DNA of 64,000 nucleotides from positions 1,852,308 through 1,916,307 of the forward strand of contig CANKZG010000001.1 in assembly GCA_947488435.1 (NCBI GenBank). Reading direction: 5' to 3'. Below the pieces are notes generated by a model. It worked only from the letters and a program-made list of their open reading frames with translations, was not told the origin of the DNA and did not search any database. Below are positions 16,960 to 26,366 of this stretch, piece by piece. The stretch's first letter is position 1, and every line of letters starts with the position of its first letter. Source of the stretch: an uncultured Flavobacteriaceae bacterium. GTDB lineage: Bacteria; Bacteroidota; Bacteroidia; Flavobacteriales; Flavobacteriaceae. Both the position numbers and the translations under genes were made by a program.

Positions 16960-16967
16960 TAAATTTG
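16960..16967 (+). promoter_or_regulatory. -7 element of the ffh-folD promoter
   Basis: TAAATTTG matches TAnnTTTG exactly, ending 26 bp before the ffh ATG and downstream of the preceding terminator. No convincing -33 TTG was seen at the usual spacing. Confidence 0.6.
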
Positions 16968-16993
16968 CGTTTCTCATAAAGTAGTACATCATT

Positions 16994-18322
16994 ATGTTCG
17001 ATAATTTAAGCGAAAAACTAGATAAAGCATTACATGTTCTTAAAGGACATGGCCAGATAACTGAAATTAATGTAGCAGAGACCTTAAAAGAAGTTCGTCG
17101 AGCTTTGCTGGATGCCGATGTGAACTTTAAAATTGCTAAAGAGTTTACAGCAAGAGTTAAAGAAAAGGCTTTAGGACAAAACGTATTAACAACCCTTCAA
17201 CCGGGCCAATTAATGGTGAAGTTGGTAAAAGATGAACTGACTGAACTCATGGGAGGAGATTCTGAAGGGATCAATTTATCCGGTACACCCGCTGTGATTT
17301 TGATGTCAGGTTTACAAGGTTCTGGTAAAACAACTTTTTCAGGGAAACTTGCAAACTTCCTTAAAACCAAAAAAAGTAAAACTCCCTTGTTAGTTGCCTG
17401 TGATGTGTACCGTCCTGCGGCGATTGATCAACTGCATATCGTTGGGGAACAAATAGGGGCGGAAGTATATTCGGATCGTGAAAACAAAAATCCCGTTGCT
17501 ATAGCAAAAGCCGGAATAGCTCAAGCTAAATCTTCAGGTTGTGATGTAGTAATTATCGATACTGCTGGTCGTTTGGCAGTAGATACGGAAATGATGGATG
17601 AGATTGCCAATATTCATTCGGCAATTAGCCCTCAAGAAACCTTATTTGTAGTAGATTCTATGACAGGGCAGGATGCGGTAAATACAGCAAAAGCTTTTAA
17701 CGATATCTTAAATTTTGATGGGGTTATTTTAACCAAATTGGATGGTGATACCCGCGGTGGTGCTGCCATTTCTATTAAATCTGTTGTTAATAAACCTATT
17801 AAATTTATAGGAACTGGTGAAAAGATGGAAGCGATTGATGTTTTTCATCCTTCCCGTATGGCAGATCGTATTTTGGGTATGGGAGACGTAATTTCCCTCG
17901 TGGAACGTGCTCAGGAACAATTCGATGAAGCTGAAGCTCGAAAGATTCAGAAGAAAATTGCAAAAAACAAGTTCGGTTTTGATGATTTCCTAAGTCAGAT
18001 ACAGCAGATAAAAAAAATGGGTAATATCAAAGATTTAATGGGTATGATTCCTGGTGCGGGAAAAGCATTAAAAGATCTGGATATCGATGATGATGCCTTT
18101 AAGCATGTCGAAGCTATAATCCATTCGATGACTCCCGAAGAAAGATCCACACCGGCAAAACTAAATGCAAGTAGAAAAAAACGTATCGCAAAAGGAAGTG
18201 GTAGAACCATACAAGAAGTGAATCAGCTTTTAAAGCAATTTGATCAGATGAGCAAAATGATGAAAATGATGCAAGGCGGCGGGGGTAAAAAGATGATGCA
18301 AATGATGCAGAACATGCGATAG
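16994..18322 (+). CDS. ffh: signal recognition particle protein Ffh (SRP54)
   Basis: The 442-residue GTPase subunit of the signal recognition particle, which binds signal sequences on the ribosome with SRP RNA and hands them to FtsY. N domain about 1-90; G domain about 95-295 with the P-loop GLQGSGKTT near 105-113, DTAGR near 190, TKLDGDTRGGA near 246; M domain from about 325 ending in a Met-rich tail (MMKMMQ, KKMMQMMQ). Length and architecture are usual. folD follows 29 bp later on the same strand, so they are probably co-transcribed. Confidence 0.98.
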   Translation: MFDNLSEKLDKALHVLKGHGQITEINVAETLKEVRRALLDADVNFKIAKEFTARVKEKALGQNVLTTLQPGQLMVKLVKDELTELMGGDSEGINLSGTPAVILMSGLQGSGKTTFSGKLANFLKTKKSKTPLLVACDVYRPAAIDQLHIVGEQIGAEVYSDRENKNPVAIAKAGIAQAKSSGCDVVIIDTAGRLAVDTEMMDEIANIHSAISPQETLFVVDSMTGQDAVNTAKAFNDILNFDGVILTKLDGDTRGGAAISIKSVVNKPIKFIGTGEKMEAIDVFHPSRMADRILGMGDVISLVERAQEQFDEAEARKIQKKIAKNKFGFDDFLSQIQQIKKMGNIKDLMGMIPGAGKALKDLDIDDDAFKHVEAIIHSMTPEERSTPAKLNASRKKRIAKGSGRTIQEVNQLLKQFDQMSKMMKMMQGGGGKKMMQMMQNMR

Positions 18323-18351
18323 TTGTTATTAGAATTTTAAAAGGACTCAGA

Positions 18352-19236
18352 ATGAAAATATTAGACGGTAAAAAAATATCCAACGACATCAAAGAAGAGA
18401 TTGCTGTTGAAGTTGCTAAAATTAAGGAACGTGGTGAAAAAGTTCCACATTTGGCTGCGGTAATTGTAGGGAATGATGGAGCAAGTCTTACTTATGTTGG
18501 AAGTAAAGTGAGATCCTGTAAACGTATTGGTTTTGAATCTACATTAATTCAACTACCAAGCACTACAAGCGAAGTAGAATTACTTAAAAAGATCGAGGAA
18601 TTGAATGAAGACGATGCCATTGATGGTTTTATTGTACAACTTCCCTTACCCGATCAAATTGATACACAAAAGGTAATAATGGCCATAGATCCGGATAAGG
18701 ATGTTGACGGATTTCACCCCACTAATTTTGGAAAAATGGCATTGGATATGAGTACCTTTATTCCTGCAACGCCCTTTGGTATTTTAGAATTGTTAGAACG
18801 CTACAATATTGAGACACAAGGAAAACGAACCGTTGTCATTGGTCGTAGTCATATTGTAGGACGCCCCATGAGTATCTTAATGGGACGCAAAGGCTGGCCG
18901 GGAAACTGTACCGTTACTCAAGCCCATAGTCGTACAAAAAATATCACCCAAATTATTTCGCAAGCCGATATTGTAATATCTGCCTTAGGGATACCTAATT
19001 TTATTAAAGCAGAAATGGTTAAAGATGATGCTGTAGTGATTGATGTGGGTATTACGCGAGTTCCTGATGAAACCAAAGAAAAAGGTTATTATATTACAGG
19101 AGACGTAGACTTCGAAAACGTGAGTAAAAAAGCTTCCTTTATTACCCCTGTTCCGGGAGGAGTGGGTCCTATGACAATAGCAATGCTCCTTAAAAACACT
19201 TTGTTGGCCAGAGAAAGACATAGAAACAAGGTTTAA
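18352..19236 (+). CDS. folD: bifunctional methylenetetrahydrofolate dehydrogenase / methenyl-THF cyclohydrolase
   Basis: A 294-residue FolD that oxidises 5,10-methylene-THF to methenyl-THF with NADP and hydrolyses it to 10-formyl-THF in one-carbon metabolism. Landmarks: the active-site region LTYVGSKVRSCKRIGF near 46-61 with the catalytic Tyr/Lys pair, DGFIVQLPLPDQID near 93-106, PDKDVDGFHP near 117, VVIGRSHIVGRPM near 163 in the Rossmann domain, and ITPVPGGVGPMT near 263. Complete length. It is 29 bp after ffh. A weak ATCCC/GGGAT hairpin just after the stop may attenuate transcription. Confidence 0.98.
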   Translation: MKILDGKKISNDIKEEIAVEVAKIKERGEKVPHLAAVIVGNDGASLTYVGSKVRSCKRIGFESTLIQLPSTTSEVELLKKIEELNEDDAIDGFIVQLPLPDQIDTQKVIMAIDPDKDVDGFHPTNFGKMALDMSTFIPATPFGILELLERYNIETQGKRTVVIGRSHIVGRPMSILMGRKGWPGNCTVTQAHSRTKNITQIISQADIVISALGIPNFIKAEMVKDDAVVIDVGITRVPDETKEKGYYITGDVDFENVSKKASFITPVPGGVGPMTIAMLLKNTLLARERHRNKV

Positions 19237-19357
19237 AATCCCCCATAAGAGGGATGCGTTTGTTGTTTTGGTATTCTAAATTTGGTCATTAAACCGCTTG
19301 TACTTTTTTCTTTGTAACTTCAAGGAAATCAAATTTAGGGCTTTCAATACGATCAAC

Positions 19358-22300
19358 ATGTCTGTATCTAATCTAAAAATTAGTATTGGATTGTGGTTTT
19401 GTTTTGTGCTTCTTGCACTTCCCGCATATGGGCAATATTACAATGTAACTCGTTATGCGGATGATACAGGTTTACCTTCCAGAATTATACGTGATATTAT
19501 TCAAGACGATACTGGATTTATCTGGGTTGCTGGAAATAATGGATTGTATCGTTTTGATGGACAGGAATTTCGCCCTTATCTCGCAGCTCTCAAAGACACC
19601 TTAGGTTTACGTGACAATAAGATAACTTCAATTGTACAGACTTCCGATCGAAAAATTTGGATTGGAACGCCAAAAGGGCTGCATATTTTAGAAAAAGGGA
19701 GTATTCGCCATTTTAAGCTTTTAGATCAACCTACAGATGAAGAGGAATATATTTTAAACTTGTTTGAGGACAGAAATCAAAATCTTTGGGTAGGTACTTA
19801 TGGAGGACTTTTTCTAGTAGAGCAATCTTCTGAAGTAATTCAATTCTTAGACGAAAATAGTCCAGCGGTTACCAAAGAAGTGGTCTGGGACGTTTCTGAA
19901 GATATACAGGGCAATATGTGGATTGCAACCAATGATGGTCCATATCTATTAGATGAAAACCAATCGCTTAAGTTTCGAAAAATATGTGTTGAATTAGAAG
20001 AACCACTTCAAAATGAGAATATTAAGTATTACAAACTAGAGCAATACAATGATAGTTTACTGCTGATAGATTCAAATAAAGGATTGCTTAAGGGAAAAAT
20101 ACGAACTTCGGGATTACTCGTAAGTAGATTTTTAAATGAAGAGGGAAATATAGTAGACAATTTCACTGTACAAAACTCTATTATAGATAGTAAAGGAAGT
20201 GTTTGGGTTGCTACACGAAAAAGCTTTTTTAAAAAATACAGTATTCTTGATGAACGGCTAGTGGAAGAAAAAGTAGTGTCTAAAAATGGTTTTTTAAGTC
20301 TATCTGGAACAACGAATGCTATTTACGAAGATGTGCAAGGAAATATGTGGATGGCAAATACGAACGGATTATATAAGTTTAGTATTGACAATAGTGAAAT
20401 CACCACATTTCCAAATCGGTTTGCATCAAAATGTCTTAGTGATCTCTATGGAATCTATGGAATTATTGAGGATAGAGCGAATAATTTATGGATCACCACG
20501 CCCAAGAAATTGTATCGCGTTAAAAAAGAAGATATTCTTGAAAGTAATTGCCCTGAGGATTATTTGGTTTTTGAGATAGAAGGAATGCAGTTAGCTCGCA
20601 ATTTATCCATTGATTCTAACAATAGACTCTGGATAGGAGGGGATGACGGTTTGTTTGTTACGCAGCTGGATGCATATCAAAACCCCGGTGTTTTTAGACG
20701 ATACACCAAAGCTGATGGATTGCCACATAATTGGAGTTACGAGGTCCATGAAACTAGTAAAAATCACTTTTGGGTAGGTAATTATGCGGGTTTGGTAAAA
20801 ATGGAATTAGCAGATGGTCAGTTGGAAAATCCAAAATTTGAGGTATATACTTCCGATAAAAATGAGGAAGGAAGATTGATCAATTCTCAGATCATGGATA
20901 TTGAAGAGGATAGTAATGGAAATATTTGGGTGGGTACTTTTAGTGGATTAAGTAGACTTTTAGACCCTTCCGGAGCAGGTAAATTCGAAAACTATAATAG
21001 TACTTATGGAGATCGTAAAACATTGAGCAATGATGCGGTTAAAAAAGTATTTAAAGATAATAAAGGATACATTTGGATAGCCACACAAAGAGGATTGAAC
21101 TTATATGATCCTACTAAAAATCAATTTTGGCAATTTGGTCACTCAGAAGGTTTACCTTCCGAGTATATCTTAGGAATTCAACAAGATTCTAAGGGTTTTT
21201 TATGGATTGGTACTACTAATGGGCTGCTTAAAGCGATCTATAATTCGAGTTCGAACGAACTCGTTCCAGTGAAACATTTTACCTCCAATGATGGTTTGGC
21301 GGATAATATCCCTTATCGAAATGCAATACTTATCGATAGTATGGATAATGTTTTTGTGGGTAGTAGAGAAGGAATAAGCATCTTTAGGGGAGTTTCACCT
21401 ACGAATTCAGATACTAGTGATTTTGAAATGATGATTACAGATGTAAGCAGCACCCAAAAAAAAGATATGGGATTTACATCCGTTCATAATAAACTGCAAG
21501 AAAATAAAATCGTGCTTTCTTATCAAGAAAATTCCATTCGATTAAACTATGCGGTATTGGACTATATAAACCCTGAAAATAATAAATATCGACATAAATT
21601 TTTACCCGTAAATGACCGATGGATTGAAACTAATGGTAGCTCTAAACTTTCATATTATAATCTTGCACCGGGTAGCTATGAATTCATTTTGGATGGGAGC
21701 AATGCGGCTGGAACCTGGTCTGAAACACCCATACGATTGCAACTTGTAATACGACCACCTTTTTGGAAATCGAAATGGGCAATTTTTCTATACATCATAT
21801 TATTGGCAAGTTTACTGCGCTTTTTTTACCTATTGCGCATAAGGAGAAAGGTACAACAGTTAGAACAAGAAACGCATCTCGAAAAAGCGTTGTTAAAAGA
21901 ACGAGAGCAGTTACGGCAGGAAAATGCTGCAGATTTTCATGATGAATTAGGTTCCCAGGTAACCAAAATTTCTCTTTTTCTTACCCTGGCCGAACGCAGT
22001 TTGTTGGAAAAAGAAGATCCCCAACCCTGGTTTCAGAAGATACATGAAAATATTAAATCCCTCTCTGGCGGGTTTCGAGATCTGTTATGGGTAATAGATC
22101 CAAAAAAAGATAGTTTAGGAGACACTTTTTTAAGACTTAAAGATTTTGGGGAAGAGCTTTTTGAAAGCAATGAGGTAGATTTTAGAACATCAGGGTATCA
22201 AATGGAATATACCGAATACTTCCTAGATCCTCAGACGAAAAAGCAAGTCGTAATGATCTTTAAGGAAGCAATGAACAATTGTATAAAATACGCCACCTGT

Positions 22301-22537
22301 AATAAGGCCAATCTGCATCTGAGTTCAGACGAAAGTTTTTCAAAAATCACCCTAAGCGATAATGGGAAAGGATTTGATGTGCAATTAAAATCAAAGGGAA
22401 GGGGACTTCAGAACATGGCTGCCCGTGCTAAAAAGATTAATGCTAATTTTGAAATTGTTTCTAATGATAAGGGAACTACCATAACATTGGATAGAATACC
22501 CCATACGAGCGATAGTTATTCCTTACAAGATACGTAA
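19358..22537 (+). CDS. Reg_prop/Y_Y_Y sensor histidine kinase (NarL type)
   Basis: A large membrane sensor kinase, 1059 residues from the ATG at 19358. This start gives a clear signal peptide (LWFCFVLLALPAYGQ); an upstream in-frame start at 19298 would add 20 residues. The periplasmic part is a tandem beta-propeller (Reg_prop motifs such as GFIWVAGNNGLYRFDG, NLWVGTYGGL, GNIWVGTFSGLSRL), then a Y_Y_Y-type domain (about 690-785). One membrane helix lies near 800-822, then HisKA_3 with ADFHDELGSQ (His near 861) and an ATPase domain with the N box EAMNNC near 968 and DNGKGFD. The C-terminal HTH of hybrid relatives is absent; the separate response regulator gene 8 bp downstream takes that role. 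The signal is unknown, probably extracellular. Confidence 0.93.
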   Translation: MSVSNLKISIGLWFCFVLLALPAYGQYYNVTRYADDTGLPSRIIRDIIQDDTGFIWVAGNNGLYRFDGQEFRPYLAALKDTLGLRDNKITSIVQTSDRKIWIGTPKGLHILEKGSIRHFKLLDQPTDEEEYILNLFEDRNQNLWVGTYGGLFLVEQSSEVIQFLDENSPAVTKEVVWDVSEDIQGNMWIATNDGPYLLDENQSLKFRKICVELEEPLQNENIKYYKLEQYNDSLLLIDSNKGLLKGKIRTSGLLVSRFLNEEGNIVDNFTVQNSIIDSKGSVWVATRKSFFKKYSILDERLVEEKVVSKNGFLSLSGTTNAIYEDVQGNMWMANTNGLYKFSIDNSEITTFPNRFASKCLSDLYGIYGIIEDRANNLWITTPKKLYRVKKEDILESNCPEDYLVFEIEGMQLARNLSIDSNNRLWIGGDDGLFVTQLDAYQNPGVFRRYTKADGLPHNWSYEVHETSKNHFWVGNYAGLVKMELADGQLENPKFEVYTSDKNEEGRLINSQIMDIEEDSNGNIWVGTFSGLSRLLDPSGAGKFENYNSTYGDRKTLSNDAVKKVFKDNKGYIWIATQRGLNLYDPTKNQFWQFGHSEGLPSEYILGIQQDSKGFLWIGTTNGLLKAIYNSSSNELVPVKHFTSNDGLADNIPYRNAILIDSMDNVFVGSREGISIFRGVSPTNSDTSDFEMMITDVSSTQKKDMGFTSVHNKLQENKIVLSYQENSIRLNYAVLDYINPENNKYRHKFLPVNDRWIETNGSSKLSYYNLAPGSYEFILDGSNAAGTWSETPIRLQLVIRPPFWKSKWAIFLYIILLASLLRFFYLLRIRRKVQQLEQETHLEKALLKEREQLRQENAADFHDELGSQVTKISLFLTLAERSLLEKEDPQPWFQKIHENIKSLSGGFRDLLWVIDPKKDSLGDTFLRLKDFGEELFESNEVDFRTSGYQMEYTEYFLDPQTKKQVVMIFKEAMNNCIKYATCNKANLHLSSDESFSKITLSDNGKGFDVQLKSKGRGLQNMAARAKKINANFEIVSNDKGTTITLDRIPHTSDSYSLQDT

Positions 22538-22545
22538 CTTGGTAT

Positions 22546-23178
22546 ATGGAAATGAACAACGAAACCATCCATCTTGCCATTGTAGAAGATGATAATGAGA
22601 TTAGACAAACCTTAACCCTCATTATTGACGGATCTCCGGGTTTTTCCTGCAAATATGCCTTTCCCGATGGGGAATCAGCATTGGCATCTATAGGAAATTT
22701 ACCTATCGACATCGTATTAATGGATATAGATCTTCCGGGAAAATCTGGAATTGAGGTGACACGATTGCTAAAACCGAAAAACCCGGAACTGGATTTTATA
22801 ATGCTTACGGTTCAAAGTGACGACGATTCTATTTTTCAATCCCTATGTGCCGGCGCGTCTGGATATCTTTTAAAAGATACAGGTCCGGTAGCTTTATTAG
22901 GGCACATACGAGAGGTATTTAAAGGAGGTGCGCCAATGAGCAGTCAGATCGCTAGACGTATTATTAGCTCCTTCAGAATCATTGAAAACCCACTTTCAGA
23001 TCGAGAAACGGAGATTCTTAAAATGTTAAGTCTTGGACTCAATTATAAAGATGTGGCAGAGGATCTTTTTTTAAGCCCACATACGGTAAAAACTCATATT
23101 AAGAATATCTACGCTAAGCTTCACGTAAAAAATAGAGCAGAGGCCATCTATAAGGCCATCAAAAAAAATCTGATCTAA
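22546..23178 (+). CDS. NarL/LuxR-family response regulator
   Basis: A 210-residue response regulator: receiver domain (about 8-125) with acidic pocket VEDD, phosphoacceptor Asp in VLMDIDLPG near 58 and the conserved Lys in LLKDTG near 109; then a LuxR-type HTH (about 145-205; LSDRETEILKMLSLGLNYKDVA, SPHTVKTHIKNIYAKL). It follows the sensor kinase gene by 8 bp and is its evident partner. Targets are not identifiable; the following OmpA-family gene is one candidate. Confidence 0.96.
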   Translation: MEMNNETIHLAIVEDDNEIRQTLTLIIDGSPGFSCKYAFPDGESALASIGNLPIDIVLMDIDLPGKSGIEVTRLLKPKNPELDFIMLTVQSDDDSIFQSLCAGASGYLLKDTGPVALLGHIREVFKGGAPMSSQIARRIISSFRIIENPLSDRETEILKMLSLGLNYKDVAEDLFLSPHTVKTHIKNIYAKLHVKNRAEAIYKAIKKNLI

Positions 23179-23275
23179 TATATTATTTGTTTACAGAAAT
23201 ACCCCTTACGAGGTATTGACCGAAATACTTCAAAGCCAGACATTTGGAGAAGAATTAATTTAAAATTTTTTTCAG

Positions 23276-24463
23276 ATGAACACTTTTAAACCATGGAAAT
23301 TAGTATCGCTATTATGTATATTTTTTGTATTTACAAGCGTAGAAAGCCAAAAATTAGGAAAACGAATAAAGAAAAAAATAGACGACAAAGCTGTTGATGT
23401 TTTAGATGAAAAACTAAATGGCAAGAAGAAGAAAAAGAAGAAGAAAAACGGAGAGGAAGAGGAGGCAGGAGTTGGAGGAGTCATTTTAGGTTCAGAAAAT
23501 GGATTTAAAATTGATCGAAATTTTATTGACCGAAGTAATTTGATTTTTTACGATGATTTTGATTCCGAAACACCGGGAGAGTTTCCAAGTAAGTGGAAAA
23601 GAGTAAATGGAACGGTGGAAAATGGACAGTTTGAAGTCAACAATAAAAGAGAAGGTGTAGTGCAAATGGTATCTACCCGTAGTGCCATAAAGCCAAGTTT
23701 TGATACCGACGATTATTTAGGGGATTCTTTTAAGATAGAGTTGGAAAATTTCTTTTGGCAGCGAGGTAACGAAGCCTATTCTATTCAGGTTTACGGAGCC
23801 AAAGGTGTTAGCCCAGCCTTTACTGTTATGCTGAGAAGTACTAACGTAGCATCAGGTTCTGATGTTGTTTATATGGCGGGCAAGCAGACTCCGGGATGGT
23901 ATACCTCTCAAATTTCTTTCAATAAGGGCAATTTAAAGGTTATGGTAAATGGACAACTCCTGGTGAACAGCCCAGATATCAACGTTAGAGAGTGTACTTA
24001 TGTTGCTATAAAAACACTTTCTCCTGGATCTACTCGTGGCGATGGGTATCCTAAAGCAAGAATCAACTATATCATGATTTCGAAGGGAGGACTACCCTTA
24101 TATGAGCGAATTGTGAATAGCGGACGTATTGTGGTTCGAGACATTTATTTTGATACGGATAAATACGAGATTAAGCCAAATTCGCATGTAGCATTAGACA
24201 AAATTGTAAAGATGCTTAAAGAGCATGAAAATATGGAAGTTACTATAGAAGGCCATACGGATGCAAATGGAAGTGAAGAAGCCAATCAGATTTTATCAGA
24301 AAAACGGGCAGAAGCTGTAAAAAATTACCTAGCGGCTAACGGTATTAAAAGATATCGATTATCGAGTAAAGGCTACGGAGAGGCTAAACCGATAGATCCT
24401 TCTAATACGGAGGTAGCTTGGGCTCAAAATAGAAGAGTAGAATTTGTGTTGAATAAGAATTAG
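23276..24463 (+). CDS. OmpA-family outer membrane protein
   Basis: A 395-residue exported protein: signal peptide (LVSLLCIFFVFTSVES), a short linker with a run of lysines (residues about 50-57, from AAG/AAA repeats) followed by acidic residues, a central beta-rich domain (about 75-275; laminin-G/concanavalin-like look, with FYDDFDSETPGEFPSKW and GWYTSQISFNKGN), and an OmpA C-terminal peptidoglycan-binding domain (about 285-393; YFDTDKYEIKPNS, TIEGHTDANGSEEANQ, SEKRAEAV, RRVEF). It probably anchors the envelope to peptidoglycan. A terminator follows the stop codon. Confidence 0.88.
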   Translation: MNTFKPWKLVSLLCIFFVFTSVESQKLGKRIKKKIDDKAVDVLDEKLNGKKKKKKKKNGEEEEAGVGGVILGSENGFKIDRNFIDRSNLIFYDDFDSETPGEFPSKWKRVNGTVENGQFEVNNKREGVVQMVSTRSAIKPSFDTDDYLGDSFKIELENFFWQRGNEAYSIQVYGAKGVSPAFTVMLRSTNVASGSDVVYMAGKQTPGWYTSQISFNKGNLKVMVNGQLLVNSPDINVRECTYVAIKTLSPGSTRGDGYPKARINYIMISKGGLPLYERIVNSGRIVVRDIYFDTDKYEIKPNSHVALDKIVKMLKEHENMEVTIEGHTDANGSEEANQILSEKRAEAVKNYLAANGIKRYRLSSKGYGEAKPIDPSNTEVAWAQNRRVEFVLNKN

Positions 24464-24493
24464 AATACCATTGCTAAAGAATCCTGTGAAAGT

Positions 24494-24527
24494 AACCCTG
24501 TCAAATCGAATTGACTTGACAGGGGTT
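24494..24527 (+). terminator. probable terminator after the OmpA-family gene
   Basis: AACCCTGTCAA (24494-24504) pairs with TTGACAGGGGTT (24516-24527; one bulged G), 31 bp after the stop codon. The downstream tract is only moderately T-rich, so strength is uncertain. Confidence 0.6.
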
Positions 24528-24557
24528 CTCCACTTCACCTTTTTAAGTCAAAAACAT

Positions 24558-25019
24558 ATGAGTTCAAAAAAAAATAAATACTATTCCCTTACACTTTTTC
24601 TTTTCATTTTTGTTTTTGCAGGAATGTTAAAAGCTCAGACATATCAATACCCCAGTCCAGAACGAGTCGAGACTTTGCTCGAAGAAATTCAAGAATGTAA
24701 AGTGCTGCTCCAAGAGGTTGAGGAGAGTCTGAAGGCAATGAAAGCAAATCCTGAGTCGGTTACATTAAAAGAATATTTGGATGCAAATAAACTTTTAAAA
24801 ACATCAGAAAAGTGTATAGCAAATAGACGAAAAGAACTGGACAAATTAAGAGAAGAATACCCAGGTTGGTTCAATGGAACCGGAACGGTGTCGTCCTCAA
24901 AACGAAATAAACAAATTAATGGTGAAGCCCTGGAAAAAAACTGGTTACAGGTAGAAATTATTATGAGGGAGCTTCGGGAAAGTTTTGATAACGTAGATAA
25001 ACCATCAGGTCACAAATAA
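24558..25019 (+). CDS. secreted helical hypothetical protein, 153 aa
   Basis: From the ATG at 24558 the protein has a good signal peptide (YYSLTLFLFIFVFAGMLKAQ). The frame extends upstream to 24471, but that extension runs over the terminator hairpin and is rejected. The mature part is charged and mostly helical (about 30-100; LLEEIQECKVLLQEVEES, probable coiled coil), with two Cys. I do not recognise it. It is followed 8 bp later by a small lipoprotein gene, so the two are likely expressed together as envelope proteins. Confidence 0.7.
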   Translation: MSSKKNKYYSLTLFLFIFVFAGMLKAQTYQYPSPERVETLLEEIQECKVLLQEVEESLKAMKANPESVTLKEYLDANKLLKTSEKCIANRRKELDKLREEYPGWFNGTGTVSSSKRNKQINGEALEKNWLQVEIIMRELRESFDNVDKPSGHK

Positions 25020-25027
25020 GATATAAA

Positions 25028-25420
25028 ATGAAAAGGATAATACTATTGATGTTGTGTTTAGGAATGCTTATGCAAATATCTTGCAAGAAAAAAACGAAAA
25101 TTGAAGCGAAAGATTCCTTGGGAACTACAACACTTTCATCCACAGAGACGGATAAAGAAGGTGAAAAAAAATGTGATGATTTTATAGCAGATTACGAAAA
25201 CTGGATGGAAGGTTACGTTGATTTAATTGCAAAATACAAAGACAATCCAGCAGGCTTAATTGGAGATCCAGAGTATACCAAGGTGGGGCTAGAAGGAGTA
25301 GAATGGGCCTCAAACTGGGCCAATGATCTTAGCTGCGCCATGAATCCTAAATATCAAAAACGCTTTAACGAGATTCAGGATAAAATAGAAAAAAAAATGA
25401 AGGAAGTCGGGCTTAAATAA
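25028..25420 (+). CDS. small lipoprotein, 130 aa
   Basis: A 130-residue protein with a lipobox (MLMQISCKK, Cys 19) and a charged mature part: a low-complexity linker (about 20-48) then a helical segment containing CDDFIADYENWMEGYVD and a second Cys in LSCAMNPKYQKRF, which could form a disulphide with the first. Family not recognised. It follows the secreted helical protein by 8 bp and ends before a strong bidirectional hairpin. Confidence 0.75.
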   Translation: MKRIILLMLCLGMLMQISCKKKTKIEAKDSLGTTTLSSTETDKEGEKKCDDFIADYENWMEGYVDLIAKYKDNPAGLIGDPEYTKVGLEGVEWASNWANDLSCAMNPKYQKRFNEIQDKIEKKMKEVGLK

Positions 25421-25440
25421 CGGTGGTTATTTATGTTTGG

Positions 25441-25473
25441 AAGGAGTATGCTTGTAAAAGAACATACTCCTTT
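25441..25473. terminator. bidirectional terminator between convergent genes
   Basis: AAGGAGTATG (25441-25450) pairs with CATACTCCTT (25463-25472) around a 12-base loop, followed by TGTTTGTT on the plus side. It sits between the convergent small lipoprotein and DUF5777 genes. Confidence 0.75.
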
Positions 25474-25493
25474 GTTTGTTATATATACAGGAG

Positions 25494-26357
25494 CTAAAAA
25501 ACCCGGTTTAAGTTAAATCCAAAAAAGAAAACTCCATCACCCCAATCTCCATTTCCATTAACCAAAAAAGCATTTTCCAATAAACCCTGTGCATTGGTGA
25601 AATGTACTTGAAATACATGTCCTCCAGTTTCGATATCAAAACCTACAGAAAGTGAATTTGTAAAAGGAGAATCATCGGCTCTATTTAGATGCCAACCGTA
25701 ATCTGCGTTGAAACTCACTCTTTTACTAATTTTTACTCTTCCTCCAAAACCTAAAATAAACTGCGTATTATCTTGATCCTCAAAAGAAACTAGGTTTTCA
25801 TGAACTAATGATGGAGATAATTGAAATGAAATACTCTCATTAAATTTCCGTGAAATGAGTAGTTGACTCGTATAGGATAATCGATTTTCAAACTCCAATA
25901 AAGGTAAAAATTGCTGATCTAAATCAGAATTTATCGTTACAAGATTGTACCCCGTAATATTAAAGGGAAAACCACCATTTTTTTGTCGTACAATACTATA
26001 CTTGGCATGTAAACCATAGCTGGCCTCTCTGGTACTTCTAGCAATACCGAGATTTAACCAATCGGTAAAACCATAAAGAAAAGCGATTTTGGTAACCGCG
26101 TTGTCTAATCCAAAAAAGTCGTCAAAACCATTCTGTACGGTACCAAATCTATGCGAAACAATAAAATAGAGATCCCCTTTACTGGCAATCTTTGTGGATT
26201 CAAAATTTACGATTTTTAATCCCTTAAATGCAGCGTCCGCCACGGTACCTTTTTGAATATCACCTACTTCGTCTTCCAATTCATCTAAAAGATCATCCTG
26301 CGCAAAAGTGAGCAGAGGTAAGGCGATACAAAGGATAAATACTATTTTTTTTATCAT
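25494..26357 (-). CDS. DUF5777-family outer-membrane beta-barrel protein
   Basis: A 287-residue exported protein: signal peptide (IVFILCIALPLLTFAQ), then an acidic stretch, KGTVADAAFKGLKIVNFES, KGDLYFIVSHRFGTVQNGFDDFFGLDNA and alternating beta-strand pattern to the end (FFFGFNLNRVF, terminal aromatic as in outer-membrane barrels). This matches the DUF5777 family. It is 9 bp downstream of the OB-fold gene and divergent from a cytochrome-c-like lipoprotein/YceI pair, which suggests a shared envelope or redox role; substrate unknown. Confidence 0.85.
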   Translation of the reverse strand: MIKKIVFILCIALPLLTFAQDDLLDELEDEVGDIQKGTVADAAFKGLKIVNFESTKIASKGDLYFIVSHRFGTVQNGFDDFFGLDNAVTKIAFLYGFTDWLNLGIARSTREASYGLHAKYSIVRQKNGGFPFNITGYNLVTINSDLDQQFLPLLEFENRLSYTSQLLISRKFNESISFQLSPSLVHENLVSFEDQDNTQFILGFGGRVKISKRVSFNADYGWHLNRADDSPFTNSLSVGFDIETGGHVFQVHFTNAQGLLENAFLVNGNGDWGDGVFFFGFNLNRVF

Positions 26358-26366
26358 CTTAGGGTA

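Noticed and set aside
19236-19275. Weak hairpin after folD (ATCCC/GGGAT)
   Set aside because: Five-base stem with no clear T tract; too weak to call a terminator.
23198-23218. Small hairpin AATACC/GGTATT after the response regulator gene
   Set aside because: Short stem and no T-rich tract, so it was not called a terminator.
23422-23465. Repeated AAG/AAA run in the OmpA-family gene, possible slippage or frameshift
   Set aside because: The frame continues without break through the run and into the OmpA domain, so it is read as a Lys-rich linker.
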